Of a DNA stretch of 64,000 nucleotides, positions 15,787-24,514 are shown in pieces. Each line of letters starts with the position of its first letter. Positions within the stretch are counted from its first letter, which is position 1. Where the stretch lies: the NCBI GenBank assembly GCA_025808555.1, contig CP075526.1:186001-250000 (forward strand). The letters are read 5' to 3'. The DNA comes from Anaerolineales bacterium (GTDB lineage Bacteria > Chloroflexota > Anaerolineae > Anaerolineales > UBA11579). The translations under genes and the position numbers were made by a program. The notes beneath the pieces were generated by a model. That model had not been told where the DNA came from and did not search any database. It saw nothing but the letters and a program-made list of their open reading frames with translations.

Positions 15787-17865
15787 CTAAAGCATGCGTT
15801 GGGCGCGCTCTTGTACTGCATCCTGGCTGGGCTCTGGCGTGTTTGCGTCCACCTGTGGGCCGCCCGCCCCCGGCGCATCCGCCTCGGCCTGTGGCAGCCT
15901 GGGCAGCGTAAAGTAGAAGGTTGTGCCTTCCCCTATTGTAGATTCAACCCATATTCGGCCACCATGCCGTTCAATGATCTTTTTGCAGATGGCCAGGCCG
16001 ATACCCGTGCCCTCATAGAGCTCGCGGCTGTTGAGGCGCTGGAAGATGACGAAAATGCGGTCGGCGTGCTTTTGGTCAAAACCGATACCGTTGTCCTGCA
16101 CCCGGAACTCGTAGAAGTCCCCATGCGGGTGCGCCTGCACCGTTACCACCGGCTCCCGCTCCGCCCGAAACTTGATGGCGTTGCCCACCAGGTTCTGGAA
16201 AACCTGGGTCAGCTGGTTGCGATCTACAAATACGCTGGGCAGGTCATCGTGTTCAACTTTGGCGCGGTTCTCCTGAATGCGCATGCCCAGGTTCTGCAGC
16301 GCCTCATCCAGGGCCGCCTCAGCCGAAACGACTTCAGGCGCCTGTCCACGGGTGCCCACGCGAGAGAAGGCCAGCAGGTCCTGGATCAGGCGCTGCATGC
16401 GCGCCGCGCCATCCACCGCAAAGGCTATAAACTCCTTGGCATCATCATCCAGCTTGTCCTTGTAGCGCGCCTCGAGCAGCTGCATATAGCTGGAAACCAT
16501 GCGCAACGGCTCCTGCAAATCGTGAGAGGCCACATAGGCAAACTGCTCCAGCTCCTGGTTGGAGCGTTCCAGATCCGTATTCTTGGTGCGCAAAGTCTCC
16601 TGAAGCTGCTTCTGCTCGGTGATGTCAGTCCAGATCCCGCCCAGACCAAGAATTTCTTCCCTCTCATCAAACAAAGGGAACTTGACATTAAGGTACGTAC
16701 GCTCGGCGCCGTCCACAATGGCGGTCACTTCTCGGCTGGCGGGGCTGCCGCTGCTCAGCACCTTGCGGTCAGAGTCGATCACAGATTGCAGCAGAGGCTG
16801 GCGAAAGATGGCCTCTGCTGGCTTGCCAATGATCTCTTCCCGGTCAAGCTGGGCCAACTGGGCAAATTGAGAATTGACCAGCTTGTAGCGCCCGCGCACG
16901 TCTTTCACAGAGATGGCCGAAGGCGAATTCTCGATCAGCGAGTTCATTTGGCGGGTCAACACATCAAGATTGCGCTCCAATGTCATCTGCATCTTGCCCG
17001 CCCGGTACAGCCGATCAGCATTGGCCAACACGATCCCGCCCAACAGAAGCATCACAGTAATCGTGTAAGTGGAGCGACTAAGTGAACTCTGCAGAACACC
17101 CTGGTCCTCGCTGTAATAGGCCAGCCAGCCAAGTACAAAAGGCACCAGCAGCACCGTAACAAGCAAAGCGCGGGTGCTTGCACCGTGCGGCGTACGGGCA
17201 ACCACCAGGTCCAACCAGCCGCGGTCAGGCATATCGATCAACAATGCCAGTGCCACAAACATTATCAGGATGGAAGTATTGAGCGCCATCCCCGTATACA
17301 GAAATATGCTCTCCCCAAACGCAAAGGTGAAAGGATAGCTAAGAAAGACACTCAGGCTCAGTAACAGTACGGTAAAAAGCATGTAGCGCCGCACTTTGTC
17401 AGACCATACTTGATCCTGCAACACGGCGAGCGCCAGAAGTCCAAGGGATATGGCAGTCGTAGCCGACATCCGCCCTGGGGCTTCCGTGACCACGGAGGTC
17501 ATGTCGTCTTTGAAGGGAAGCTCATCAATACCCAGATTAATATCGAAGACAAACTGGGCCAGAGTAGCTAGCGCGATCACCAGCACTAAACCAGCCAGCA
17601 CAGGCACCCAAAGCTGATGGGCCAGCTTCGAACTTTGACGCAGCACAAGTACTCCACCCAACAGGGCAAGGCATAAGGCCGTATTAGCCTTCATGGCGCC
17701 TTCATTGATAAAAAGCGAGGTGAGCTGGGGGACATCAAAGGCCCAGCCTAAATACACTAGCAAGCCCAAGATCAGCACCAGCCAGCTGAATACAAGGACT
17801 ATCTTTTTATCGTCTATCTTTGCCTCCAGCTGCACATCAACAGCTTGCAGTACTGCAAGCCGCAA
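15787..17865 (-). CDS. Membrane sensor histidine kinase with PAS domain
   Basis: Up to 692 residues. About eight hydrophobic segments cover residues 20-300, then a PAS domain (SLIENSPSAISVKDVRGRYKL), a HisKA domain with the phospho-acceptor in FAYVASHDLQEPLRM, and an HATPase domain with N box (QVFQNLVGNAIKF), G1 (VQDNGIGFD) and G2 (GTGIGLAI). The C-terminal tail is Pro/Ala-rich. The frame opens at a TTG (17865); GTG at 17835 is also possible, and neither has a good ribosome site. It probably signals to the receiver gene directly downstream. Confidence 0.92.
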   Translation of the reverse strand: MRLAVLQAVDVQLEAKIDDKKIVLVFSWLVLILGLLVYLGWAFDVPQLTSLFINEGAMKANTALCLALLGGVLVLRQSSKLAHQLWVPVLAGLVLVIALATLAQFVFDINLGIDELPFKDDMTSVVTEAPGRMSATTAISLGLLALAVLQDQVWSDKVRRYMLFTVLLLSLSVFLSYPFTFAFGESIFLYTGMALNTSILIMFVALALLIDMPDRGWLDLVVARTPHGASTRALLVTVLLVPFVLGWLAYYSEDQGVLQSSLSRSTYTITVMLLLGGIVLANADRLYRAGKMQMTLERNLDVLTRQMNSLIENSPSAISVKDVRGRYKLVNSQFAQLAQLDREEIIGKPAEAIFRQPLLQSVIDSDRKVLSSGSPASREVTAIVDGAERTYLNVKFPLFDEREEILGLGGIWTDITEQKQLQETLRTKNTDLERSNQELEQFAYVASHDLQEPLRMVSSYMQLLEARYKDKLDDDAKEFIAFAVDGAARMQRLIQDLLAFSRVGTRGQAPEVVSAEAALDEALQNLGMRIQENRAKVEHDDLPSVFVDRNQLTQVFQNLVGNAIKFRAEREPVVTVQAHPHGDFYEFRVQDNGIGFDQKHADRIFVIFQRLNSRELYEGTGIGLAICKKIIERHGGRIWVESTIGEGTTFYFTLPRLPQAEADAPGAGGPQVDANTPEPSQDAVQERAQRML

Positions 17866-17915
17866 TCAGCTTACATGATTTCGAAAATCAGCTTGCTAAC
17901 AGATTTGCAAGGGAG

Positions 17916-19496
17916 CTACGCCGAGGAACTGAGTACGGCCGTCAGGTTCTTGCCCTGCTGCTTGGCTTGATACAGGGCGCGGTCTGCACACTCCAACAAC
18001 GCAGCCGCGTTGTCAGCATGCAACGGGTAAATGGTCACCCCTGCCGATAGCGTAGAGCGCAAAGATTTGCCTTGGACCTGAAAAACTGCATCGGCAAAGC
18101 GGCGGCGGCATTCATCTACACGGGTTCGGGCGGTCTCTGCGGTGGCACCTGGCAACACGACCACGAACTCATCGCCGCCATAGCGGCAGACAATGTCTCC
18201 GGCACGCGTGTTCTCGTTCAGAATACGCCCCACGGTTTGCAAGACCAGGTCGCCAATGGCGTGGCCATACGTATCGTTGAAGCTCTTGAACATATCAATG
18301 TCCAGCATCACGACACTTAGAGGCTCATGCTTGCGTGTGGCGTTGGCCAGCTCACGGTGGAGCGACTCTTCCAGGTAGCGGCGGTTAAAAACACCCGTTA
18401 GCGGGTCACGGATGTTTTGCTCCCGCAGCTGGGCTTGCAACGCCTCGTTCTGGGCGATCTGCTCGCGCAGCTGGCGCTCTACTTCTACGCGCTGCGTAAT
18501 GTCGCGGATGACGATGAGGCGCCCCTCAAATTCGCCGGCCTGGTCATATAGCGGTGTAATGAAGACTTCCGCAGTGCGCTGCGGCATGCCGCCCAGCAGC
18601 AGCTCCTGGCTGGCTGGGCGCATTTGCAGCAGCAAGGCCCCCAGCTGCGGCCAGGCGCCGAACACCTTGGCGCCGGTCTGCCCGATCGGGTCTACGGCAA
18701 GCTCAAGGATCGAACGGGCTGACGGGTTGATGTCCACCACGCGCTCCTGGCCATCCAACACGATCAGGCCATCGCTCATTTGCTCCACCAGCGCGTGGCG
18801 AGCGATCGGCACAATATCCAGCAGGCCTAAACGGAATAGGGCATAAGCAAAAAAGATGCCTGTAATGGTGAAGGTGATGGGCGTAAGATCCAGATTAGGG
18901 AACGGGCTGGCGCCAAGCAGGCTGAGCACATTGACAAGGATGGGAATGAAAATGCCCACCAGCACTGCAAGGATCTGGCTGCGATACAAGCCCGTTGAAC
19001 GACCAAAGGCCTGCAACAGCATCACGATCGAAACAAGGATCAGGCCATAGCCGAACACCAGATTGAGATAAAAGCCCAGGCCGCCGTCAAAGATCACTCC
19101 CTGGCCCGGAACGCGCGTGCCAGCAAAGAACAGGCCATGCAGTGGATCTGTCCACAAAAGCACGAGCGTAAGAATAGGCACGACAAGCAGCAAGGTCATG
19201 TTGAGCCGGGTTAGGTACCGGCCGCGTCCAGTAAACTGCAGGGTAAAAACGGTGAGCGCTATGGGCACAGCCACGACGCTAAAGTATGTTAGATCGATCC
19301 AGAAAAAAGGAGTTGGCCCCGGAATACGCAGCCAGAACAGGGCATAAGTGAAGGACCACCAGCTGAGACACAGCAAGAATGCCAATAGGGCGCGCCCAGC
19401 ATGAAAAGCGCGGCGCGGCCAGTTACCAACCGCAACTCCAACACTTATGAAGCCGGCAATGACCAGCGCCAGCGCGTAGCCCCACTCAACGATCAC
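17916..19496 (-). CDS. Diguanylate cyclase with 7-TM sensor and PAS domains
   Basis: 526 residues. Seven hydrophobic segments (about 5-235) resemble the N-terminal 7TM histidine-kinase-type sensor, followed by PAS (LVEQMSDGLIVLDGQERVVDI) and GGDEF. The active site is intact (RYGGDEF), and RAGD five residues upstream fits the inhibitory c-di-GMP site. It would make c-di-GMP from GTP. GTG at 19496 is chosen because GAGG lies seven bases upstream; TTG at 19502 is too close to it. It is head-to-tail with the kinase gene. Confidence 0.92.
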   Translation of the reverse strand: MIVEWGYALALVIAGFISVGVAVGNWPRRAFHAGRALLAFLLCLSWWSFTYALFWLRIPGPTPFFWIDLTYFSVVAVPIALTVFTLQFTGRGRYLTRLNMTLLLVVPILTLVLLWTDPLHGLFFAGTRVPGQGVIFDGGLGFYLNLVFGYGLILVSIVMLLQAFGRSTGLYRSQILAVLVGIFIPILVNVLSLLGASPFPNLDLTPITFTITGIFFAYALFRLGLLDIVPIARHALVEQMSDGLIVLDGQERVVDINPSARSILELAVDPIGQTGAKVFGAWPQLGALLLQMRPASQELLLGGMPQRTAEVFITPLYDQAGEFEGRLIVIRDITQRVEVERQLREQIAQNEALQAQLREQNIRDPLTGVFNRRYLEESLHRELANATRKHEPLSVVMLDIDMFKSFNDTYGHAIGDLVLQTVGRILNENTRAGDIVCRYGGDEFVVVLPGATAETARTRVDECRRRFADAVFQVQGKSLRSTLSAGVTIYPLHADNAAALLECADRALYQAKQQGKNLTAVLSSSA

Positions 19497-19581
19497 GTGC
19501 AAACCTCATCCATAGAGTGTTGAGACTATATCAAACTTTCAACTTGGCGAATGCAAAAACAAGGTGGGAAGCAAAGAAAAA

Positions 19582-19605
19582 AGGGCAGCCGAAAACGGCT
19601 GCCCT
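19582..19605. terminator. Bidirectional intrinsic terminator
   Basis: Stem AGGGCAGCCG / CGGCTGCCCT around AAAA. On the minus strand it is followed by six T and lies 14 bases past the stop of the metal-binding lipoprotein gene; the + side also has TCTTTT. Confidence 0.85.
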
Positions 19606-19618
19606 CTTTTACCGGGAA

Positions 19619-20590
19619 CTAACGTAGCGCGGTGACTATTGAGCTGACGTTGTAACGCATCATCTCAATGTAGCTCGGGGCCGGGCCATCTGATGTGCTG
19701 AGGGTTTCGCCATATAGAACTATCAGCGTAACCCCGGTATCGGCCGAAACGCGTTCAGCCAGGCTGGGATTCATGGACGCGCCGATAAAAATAGCTGGTA
19801 CGTCGTGGAATGCAATAGCTTCCTCAAGCTCGGCCAGCTCAGCCGCGGAGACCTCGCTCAGCGTGCTGAAGCTTGGGATCAATGCGCCAACGATCTCGAA
19901 GCCATATTGGTGGGCAAAGTAATTGAAGGATTCGTGATCAGTCACTAGTTGACGGTTACTTTGAGGCACTTCGCCTACCTGCTCTGTGATCCACCCGTCC
20001 AGCTCGGTCAGGCTGGCTTTGTAAGCTTCGGCATTCGCCTCGTATACGGCAGCATTGTCGCCGTCAGCGACAATCAGCGCGGCAGTGATGTTATCGACCC
20101 AGATACTTACGTTGAGCGGATTCATCCACACATGGGGATCTTCACCTTCGTGGTGATGGTGTTCTCCCTCGTGCTCCTCCCCTTCATGTTCGTGGTCTTC
20201 GCCCTCGTGTTCGTGCCCGGCTTCGTGCTCTTCCTCGTGATCATGATCCTCAAACTCCAAAGCCACTACCCCTTCGGAGGCTACGACTACGCGGCCGGCA
20301 TCTGCCACATCATGAAGGAACGCTTCAAGCGAAGCTTCCAGACCAAGGCCGTTTACGAATACCAGATCGGCTTCAGCGATGTTTGCAGCGTCCTGCGGTG
20401 TTGCCTCAAACGCATGCGGATCAGTGCCGGCGGGGATAAGCACGCTGACCTGGATGTGATCACCCCCCACCTGCGAGACAACATCGGCCAGAATAGGCGT
20501 AGTTGCTACGACCGTGAGGGCATCTGTTCCCTGCGATGCAGAACAAGAGGCCAGCAAAAAAGCCAGGAACACTAGAAAAATCTTACGCAT
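19619..20590 (-). CDS. Metal ABC transporter substrate-binding lipoprotein (ZnuA/TroA family)
   Basis: 323 residues. A signal peptide ends in the lipobox LLASC, so the protein is lipid-anchored. It has the TroA fold, with ligands suggested by DPHAFE, DPHVWMNP, and later His and Asp. A long His/Glu/Asp-rich loop (about residues 114-150) is typical of zinc-binding ZnuA and probably gathers metal. No permease or ATPase gene is next to it. A nearly perfect Fur-family box lies just upstream, so it is probably induced by metal shortage. Confidence 0.9.
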   Translation of the reverse strand: MRKIFLVFLAFLLASCSASQGTDALTVVATTPILADVVSQVGGDHIQVSVLIPAGTDPHAFEATPQDAANIAEADLVFVNGLGLEASLEAFLHDVADAGRVVVASEGVVALEFEDHDHEEEHEAGHEHEGEDHEHEGEEHEGEHHHHEGEDPHVWMNPLNVSIWVDNITAALIVADGDNAAVYEANAEAYKASLTELDGWITEQVGEVPQSNRQLVTDHESFNYFAHQYGFEIVGALIPSFSTLSEVSAAELAELEEAIAFHDVPAIFIGASMNPSLAERVSADTGVTLIVLYGETLSTSDGPAPSYIEMMRYNVSSIVTALR

Positions 20591-20603
20591 AATTCTCCTT
20601 ATT

Positions 20604-20622
20604 GAAAATGATTATCATTATC
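20604..20622 (-). promoter_or_regulatory. Fur/Zur-type box before the metal-binding lipoprotein gene
   Basis: On the minus strand GATAATGATAATCATTTTC matches the classical 19-bp Fur consensus at 18 positions. It begins 14 bases before the ATG, with AAGGAG between. Confidence 0.75.
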
Positions 20623-20661
20623 ATTATAAGGAGCAAGGTTGCCATTTGTCAAGGATTGGTG

Positions 20662-22473
20662 CTACTGATCGGCCAACCTCTCGAGGGCAGCGACGTTGGC
20701 TTCCAGTTCACGAAAAGCGGCCTCGATCGGGGCGCGCGAGCTCATGTCCACCCCTGCCAGATCGAACAGATCCATTGCGTACAGCGAACCACCAGCTTGC
20801 AAAAAGCTGTGATAGTCAGCCACGGCGCCCGGTTGATCGGCCAACACTTTCTCGGCTATTGCATGCGCAGCGCTTATACCGACGGCATATTGAAAACTGT
20901 AAAAAGGGATGTATAGGTGTAGAAATTGCGCCCAGGTAACGGCTGTGCGTGCGGGGTCGTCTTGAAACGTGTTTCCATAGCCTTCAGCAAAATACTCCAT
21001 CAAGATGCCATTGAAGATGCTGGCGCTGAGTGGTTTGCCTGCTTTGGCGCGGCTATAGACTTCTTCTTCGAAACGCGCCAACGTGGGCATGATAAAGAAA
21101 TAGCGATGGAAATTGGACATGGCTTCATCCACCATCGCCAACTGAAAGTTAGCATCGCCTGCCAGTTCCTTGCGCAGATAGGCGCGGGTCATCGCCTGTT
21201 GAAAGTTAGAGGCGGTTTCGGTAACGGTGGATGAGATTGCACCGTAGTCGTTGTAAACGATCGGCTGGTGACGGGCAAAGGCATGGCTGTGCATGGAATG
21301 GCCCAGCTCATGCGCCAGCGTGCTTAGACTGAAAACGGTGTCGTTGTAGCTCATGAAAATATATGGAGGTTTGCGCCCCACCATGCGGGACGAGGCTGCG
21401 CCCTGGCGTTTCTCTTTATTGGGCGCCCAATCCACCCAGCGCTCTTGCAGACTACCAGCACGCATGGTGGCAACGTAGTCCTGGCCCAACGGTCGGAGCG
21501 CATCACAGATCCATTCAACGGCCTGCGCATAGGGCACGGTGGGCACTTTTTGCAATATGGGGGCCCAAATGTCATACGGCGCCATGCGTTCCAGACCTAA
21601 CAGCTTGGATTTGACCGCCCAATATCGGTGCCAGGTTGGCAGATTATCTGTGAAGACATCAATGAGATTGCGGAAAACTTGCACCGGCAAGTTGGTTGGC
21701 GCCAGGCGCATCTCCAGCACACTGTCAAAGCCGCGCGCTTTGCGCAGAAACTCCTGCTGCTTCACGTTGCCCAGGTACATGGCGGCGAGGGTGTTTTGCA
21801 TGCCGAGATAGCCATCAAAGTAGCTTTCCCAAGCACTACGGCGACGAGTACGATCAACCGACTGTATTGAAGAGCCATAGCTGGACTGAAAGATGGGATG
21901 ATGATCGCCCGCTGCATCCACCGCATCCGCAAACTTGAGATCGCTGTTTGTAAGCTCACTAAAGCTGCGATACGTCAGGCTAAACGGATCATTGACCATG
22001 CCCAACAGCTCTTCCACTTCCTCTGACCGAGTGTTCTGTTGCAAACGCAGAAGATTGTGGAGATAATGCCTATACTTTGCAAGACGCGGCTCTTGCTGCG
22101 CCCAATCCAACAGCTGCTCACCGACCGCCAGCATTTGCGGCAGGGCGAAGGCAACTGTGGCGTCAAATTCCGCGTCCAGCGCGCCGAACAAGCCCTGGCG
22201 TCGATTGGCTTGTTCATCGCTGCCGTCTACCGTGACTGCCCAGCCCACAAAACCACCCAGCTCGCCCAGGCTTACGGCGTGCCTGTCATACACCTCGAAC
22301 CAGTCAGCCAGGGCCGCGGGTCCAACAGCCAGCCTTCCACTCCACGCCTTTAGCTCGGGCAAGCCGGCTTTGGCTTGCTCAAACTGAGCATCCCAGGCTT
22401 GCCAAGAGGCGAAGGTGGTTTCGCGCTTCCAGGTTGCTTCAATGGGCGCCTGCGAGCGAGTGATTTCAGCCAT
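20662..22473 (-). CDS. pepF: Oligoendopeptidase F (M3B metallopeptidase)
   Basis: 603 residues, as usual for PepF. The zinc site HELGH is in TLAHELGHSMHSHAF near residue 395, with the distal Glu in VTETASNFQQ. It cleaves short peptides in the cytoplasm. ATG at 22473 has AAGGAG upstream; the frame stays open further but without a site and runs into the tRNA region. Single gene, no obvious partner. Confidence 0.93.
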   Translation of the reverse strand: MAEITRSQAPIEATWKRETTFASWQAWDAQFEQAKAGLPELKAWSGRLAVGPAALADWFEVYDRHAVSLGELGGFVGWAVTVDGSDEQANRRQGLFGALDAEFDATVAFALPQMLAVGEQLLDWAQQEPRLAKYRHYLHNLLRLQQNTRSEEVEELLGMVNDPFSLTYRSFSELTNSDLKFADAVDAAGDHHPIFQSSYGSSIQSVDRTRRRSAWESYFDGYLGMQNTLAAMYLGNVKQQEFLRKARGFDSVLEMRLAPTNLPVQVFRNLIDVFTDNLPTWHRYWAVKSKLLGLERMAPYDIWAPILQKVPTVPYAQAVEWICDALRPLGQDYVATMRAGSLQERWVDWAPNKEKRQGAASSRMVGRKPPYIFMSYNDTVFSLSTLAHELGHSMHSHAFARHQPIVYNDYGAISSTVTETASNFQQAMTRAYLRKELAGDANFQLAMVDEAMSNFHRYFFIMPTLARFEEEVYSRAKAGKPLSASIFNGILMEYFAEGYGNTFQDDPARTAVTWAQFLHLYIPFYSFQYAVGISAAHAIAEKVLADQPGAVADYHSFLQAGGSLYAMDLFDLAGVDMSSRAPIEAAFRELEANVAALERLADQ

Positions 22474-22566
22474 TGATTTCTCCTTGTTTGTTCGTGGTGG
22501 AAGCCATGAGTGTAGCACAGCGAAAAAAGCTGAAAGCGGGGGCATGCAAGCCGGCGACCGCATTAA

Positions 22567-22598
22567 ACAGATACGCCCCATTACTGGGGCGTATCTGT
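22567..22598 (-). terminator. Terminator downstream of tRNA-Glu
   Basis: Perfect 13-bp stem ACAGATACGCCCC / GGGGCGTATCTGT with a 6-nt loop. It is followed on the minus strand by TTTAAT, 31 bases beyond the tRNA 3' end. Confidence 0.7.
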
Positions 22599-22629
22599 GG
22601 GTTGGGCTGCAACGCCTAAGCGCTGCTTG

Positions 22630-22702
22630 TGCCCCCACGGGGATTCGAACCCCGGTTTTAGCCTTGAAAGGGCCACGTCCTAGGCCTCTAGACGATGGGG
22701 GC
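22630..22702 (-). tRNA. tRNA-Glu (UUC)
   Basis: 73 nt with a full cloverleaf: 7-bp acceptor GCCCCCA/TGGGGGC, D arm, anticodon stem TGGCC/GGCTA with loop CTTTCAA (anticodon TTC), and T arm CCGGG-TTCGAAT-CCCCG. CCA is not encoded. A terminator hairpin follows. Confidence 0.95.
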
Positions 22703-22798
22703 TTATCCAATTGCGAAGCAATTTGGATAAGCTGTCTCCAAAACTGGTCGGGCCTCCAATTGCTCGCAATTGGATTCAGAGTTCGCAAGCGAACTCTG
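22702..22798. repeat. Three consecutive perfect or near-perfect hairpins
   Basis: Hairpin 1 at 22702-22731 (CTTATCCAATTGC / GCAATTTGGATAAG, one bulge), hairpin 2 at 22755-22774 (TCCAATTGC-TC-GCAATTGGA), hairpin 3 at 22777-22798 (CAGAGTTCGC-AA-GCGAACTCTG). They lie between signal peptidase I and tRNA-Glu, in the leader of the latter. Confidence 0.6.
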
Positions 22799-22883
22799 GA
22801 GGACACTTAGTTCTGGAACAGCCTTGCTCTAACGCAGAGCAGGCGGCATTTTACCATGCCAGTAAAGGGAAATTTGCACGAAT

Positions 22884-23510
22884 TTAGGGTTGGCCCGCCA
22901 GCAACACCGGATGATCCACGACGGTCATGTTGTTGAAAGGCCAGTAGCGGAAAACGGCTTTGCCAATAATGTCTTCGATGGCGAGGAAGCCCCAACTGCG
23001 AGAATCATCTGAATTATTGCGGTTGTCGCCCATGACGAAGACATAACCAGCGGGGATGATGCGCTCAGCATAGTTACCGCCAGCCAACTCCAGGATGTAA
23101 GGCTCCTGTAGAGTGACACCGTTGACGACTACGGCGCCGTTGTACACGGCAACCCGATCACCCGGCAGTGCAATGACGCGCTTGATATAGTCGATCTCCG
23201 GGCTGTTGGGCGCGGGGAACACCACCACATCGCCGCGCTCAATATCGCCGGCGCGGTAGGCCAGGCGATTGACAACGACATAATCACCGAGCTGAAAGGT
23301 GGGCTCCATGCTGACGCCATCCACGCGGATGCGAGCGGAGACAAAGTTGATGGCGAGGAAAAGAAACAGCGCCAGCAGAATGGTCTCGATAAGCTCCACC
23401 AGCAAGCGGCGCGCCCTGGATGGTGCTGGCGCTTCAAGAGCCACCACATTTTGGCGGTCGAGAGGGCCTACATTATCTGTAGTGCTTGTGGGATGAGGAG
23501 GGAGTGCCAT
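22884..23510 (-). CDS. lepB: Signal peptidase I
   Basis: 208 residues, type S26. One membrane segment (about 40-60) is followed by the catalytic Ser box VDGVSMEPTF, the Lys box YIKRVIALPGD and the GDNRNNSDDSR box. It cleaves secretory signal peptides on the outer face of the membrane. A TATAAT at 23525-23530 on the minus strand gives it its own start, with only about 7 bases of leader and no ribosome site. It follows the BMC operon but may be transcribed separately. Confidence 0.95.
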   Translation of the reverse strand: MALPPHPTSTTDNVGPLDRQNVVALEAPAPSRARRLLVELIETILLALFLFLAINFVSARIRVDGVSMEPTFQLGDYVVVNRLAYRAGDIERGDVVVFPAPNSPEIDYIKRVIALPGDRVAVYNGAVVVNGVTLQEPYILELAGGNYAERIIPAGYVFVMGDNRNNSDDSRSWGFLAIEDIIGKAVFRYWPFNNMTVVDHPVLLAGQP

Positions 23511-23524
23511 GAAAGTGAGCTGGG

Positions 23525-23530
23525 ATTATA
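23525..23530 (-). promoter_or_regulatory. -10 element of lepB
   Basis: TATAAT on the minus strand, 14 bases before the ATG. No clear -35 and no ribosome-binding site. Confidence 0.4.
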
Positions 23531-23553
23531 TACCCACGCAGATGAGCGCAGGC

Positions 23554-23832
23554 TCAGTCCAGGCTCGGGATAGTCAACGAATCAACAATGCCAACAATTA
23601 CGGAGGTAACCGGGGCATCTGGGTTGGCGAGCACCTGGCGGGCACCGTTGCCCTCGCGGTTGACGAGGACCGTATCCCCCACCCCTGCCTGGGTACTATC
23701 GAGAGCGATGAAATCGCCGCTGGGTTGCTCGCCCGGCAGGGTGAGCGGCTGCACGACCAGCAGGCGGCGATGCTTGAAGGCAGCGTGGCTGAGGGTGGTT
23801 ACGACTGTGCCGGTGACTTTGCCAATTATCAT
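23554..23832 (-). CDS. BMC-P shell vertex protein (EutN/CcmL family), third copy
   Basis: 92 residues, the family length. The start MIIGKVTGTVVTTL and the central LIALDSTQAGVGDTVLV-type strand (here FIALDSTQAGVGDTVLV) with C-terminal VIVGIVDSL are the EutN/CcmL signature. Five copies cap each vertex of the microcompartment shell. Its ATG overlaps the stop of the preceding BMC-P gene. It is the last gene of the BMC operon. Confidence 0.93.
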   Translation of the reverse strand: MIIGKVTGTVVTTLSHAAFKHRRLLVVQPLTLPGEQPSGDFIALDSTQAGVGDTVLVNREGNGARQVLANPDAPVTSVIVGIVDSLTIPSLD

Positions 23833-24152
23833 CAGCTGTATCGGGCCGTGCCCGCCTTCAATGTGAAGTCAAATTCGCCATCGGGGCGCACCTGTAGCTC
23901 ATCCACCAATCCGACCAAGGCCAGGTCCACCGGCACAAACTTGACGTCCGGCAGGGCCAGGGCAGCCTCACGCGAGCGAGCCATGACGCACAGGTCGCCT
24001 TCGCCAGCTTCCACAACATCCACGGCCACCTGCAGGCTGCCAACCGGCTCCAGCTTGCTGTTGAGCGGCTGCACCACCAACAAGCGGCAGCCAGCCAGGT
24101 CTGGATATTTGAGGGTACTAATAGCTACCCCGCGCACACGGCCAAAGATCAT
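23832..24152 (-). CDS. BMC-P shell vertex protein, second copy
   Basis: 106 residues with the same fold markers (MIFGRVRGVAISTL, VAVDVVEAGEGDLCVM, ALVGLVDEL), longer at the C-terminus than its neighbours and clearly divergent from them. Its ATG shares one base with the upstream TAA and its end overlaps the next BMC-P gene, so the three are tightly coupled. Confidence 0.9.
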   Translation of the reverse strand: MIFGRVRGVAISTLKYPDLAGCRLLVVQPLNSKLEPVGSLQVAVDVVEAGEGDLCVMARSREAALALPDVKFVPVDLALVGLVDELQVRPDGEFDFTLKAGTARYS

Positions 24153-24505
24153 TATTTGCCCAGGCTCTTGATGACGCGCTGCACGATGGTGCGTAACAGG
24201 GTTTCGTCCACCTGGCCACCTAGCTTGGCTTTGACCGCGGTGAACACGCGGGCTTCCAGCTCGTTGCCGCCAGCGGCAGGCTTAGCCGCCGGGGCAGCCG
24301 CGGGGGAAGCAGTTTCGCTGATGTACGGGCGGGCTGGAGCGGAGGATGGGCGGCTGTCCTTCTCGTCCACCAGGCTGATGCCCAGGCGGCGGGCACTCTC
24401 GCGGGCCAGCTCGGTCAGCACCGTGTCTTCGGTGACAGTGAGCGAGGTCACGCCCTGGTGGGCCAGGTCTTGAATGTCTCGCTCGGTGTAAAAGACCTTC
24501 GGCAT
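24152..24505 (-). CDS. Small BMC-locus protein with linker and encapsulation-type helix
   Basis: 117 residues. Residues 1-45 (FYTERDIQDLAHQG, TVLTELARESARRLGI) resemble the short N-terminal segment seen in EutT/EutQ-type BMC proteins. Then follows a Pro/Ala/Ser linker of about 35 residues and a C-terminal amphipathic helix ending LRTIVQRVIKSLGK. That helix resembles those of the RpiB, DeoC and aldehyde dehydrogenase genes in this operon. No catalytic residues are seen, so a bridging role between cargo and shell is an inference. Confidence 0.6.
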   Translation of the reverse strand: MPKVFYTERDIQDLAHQGVTSLTVTEDTVLTELARESARRLGISLVDEKDSRPSSAPARPYISETASPAAAPAAKPAAGGNELEARVFTAVKAKLGGQVDETLLRTIVQRVIKSLGK

Positions 24506-24514
24506 ACGTGCTCC

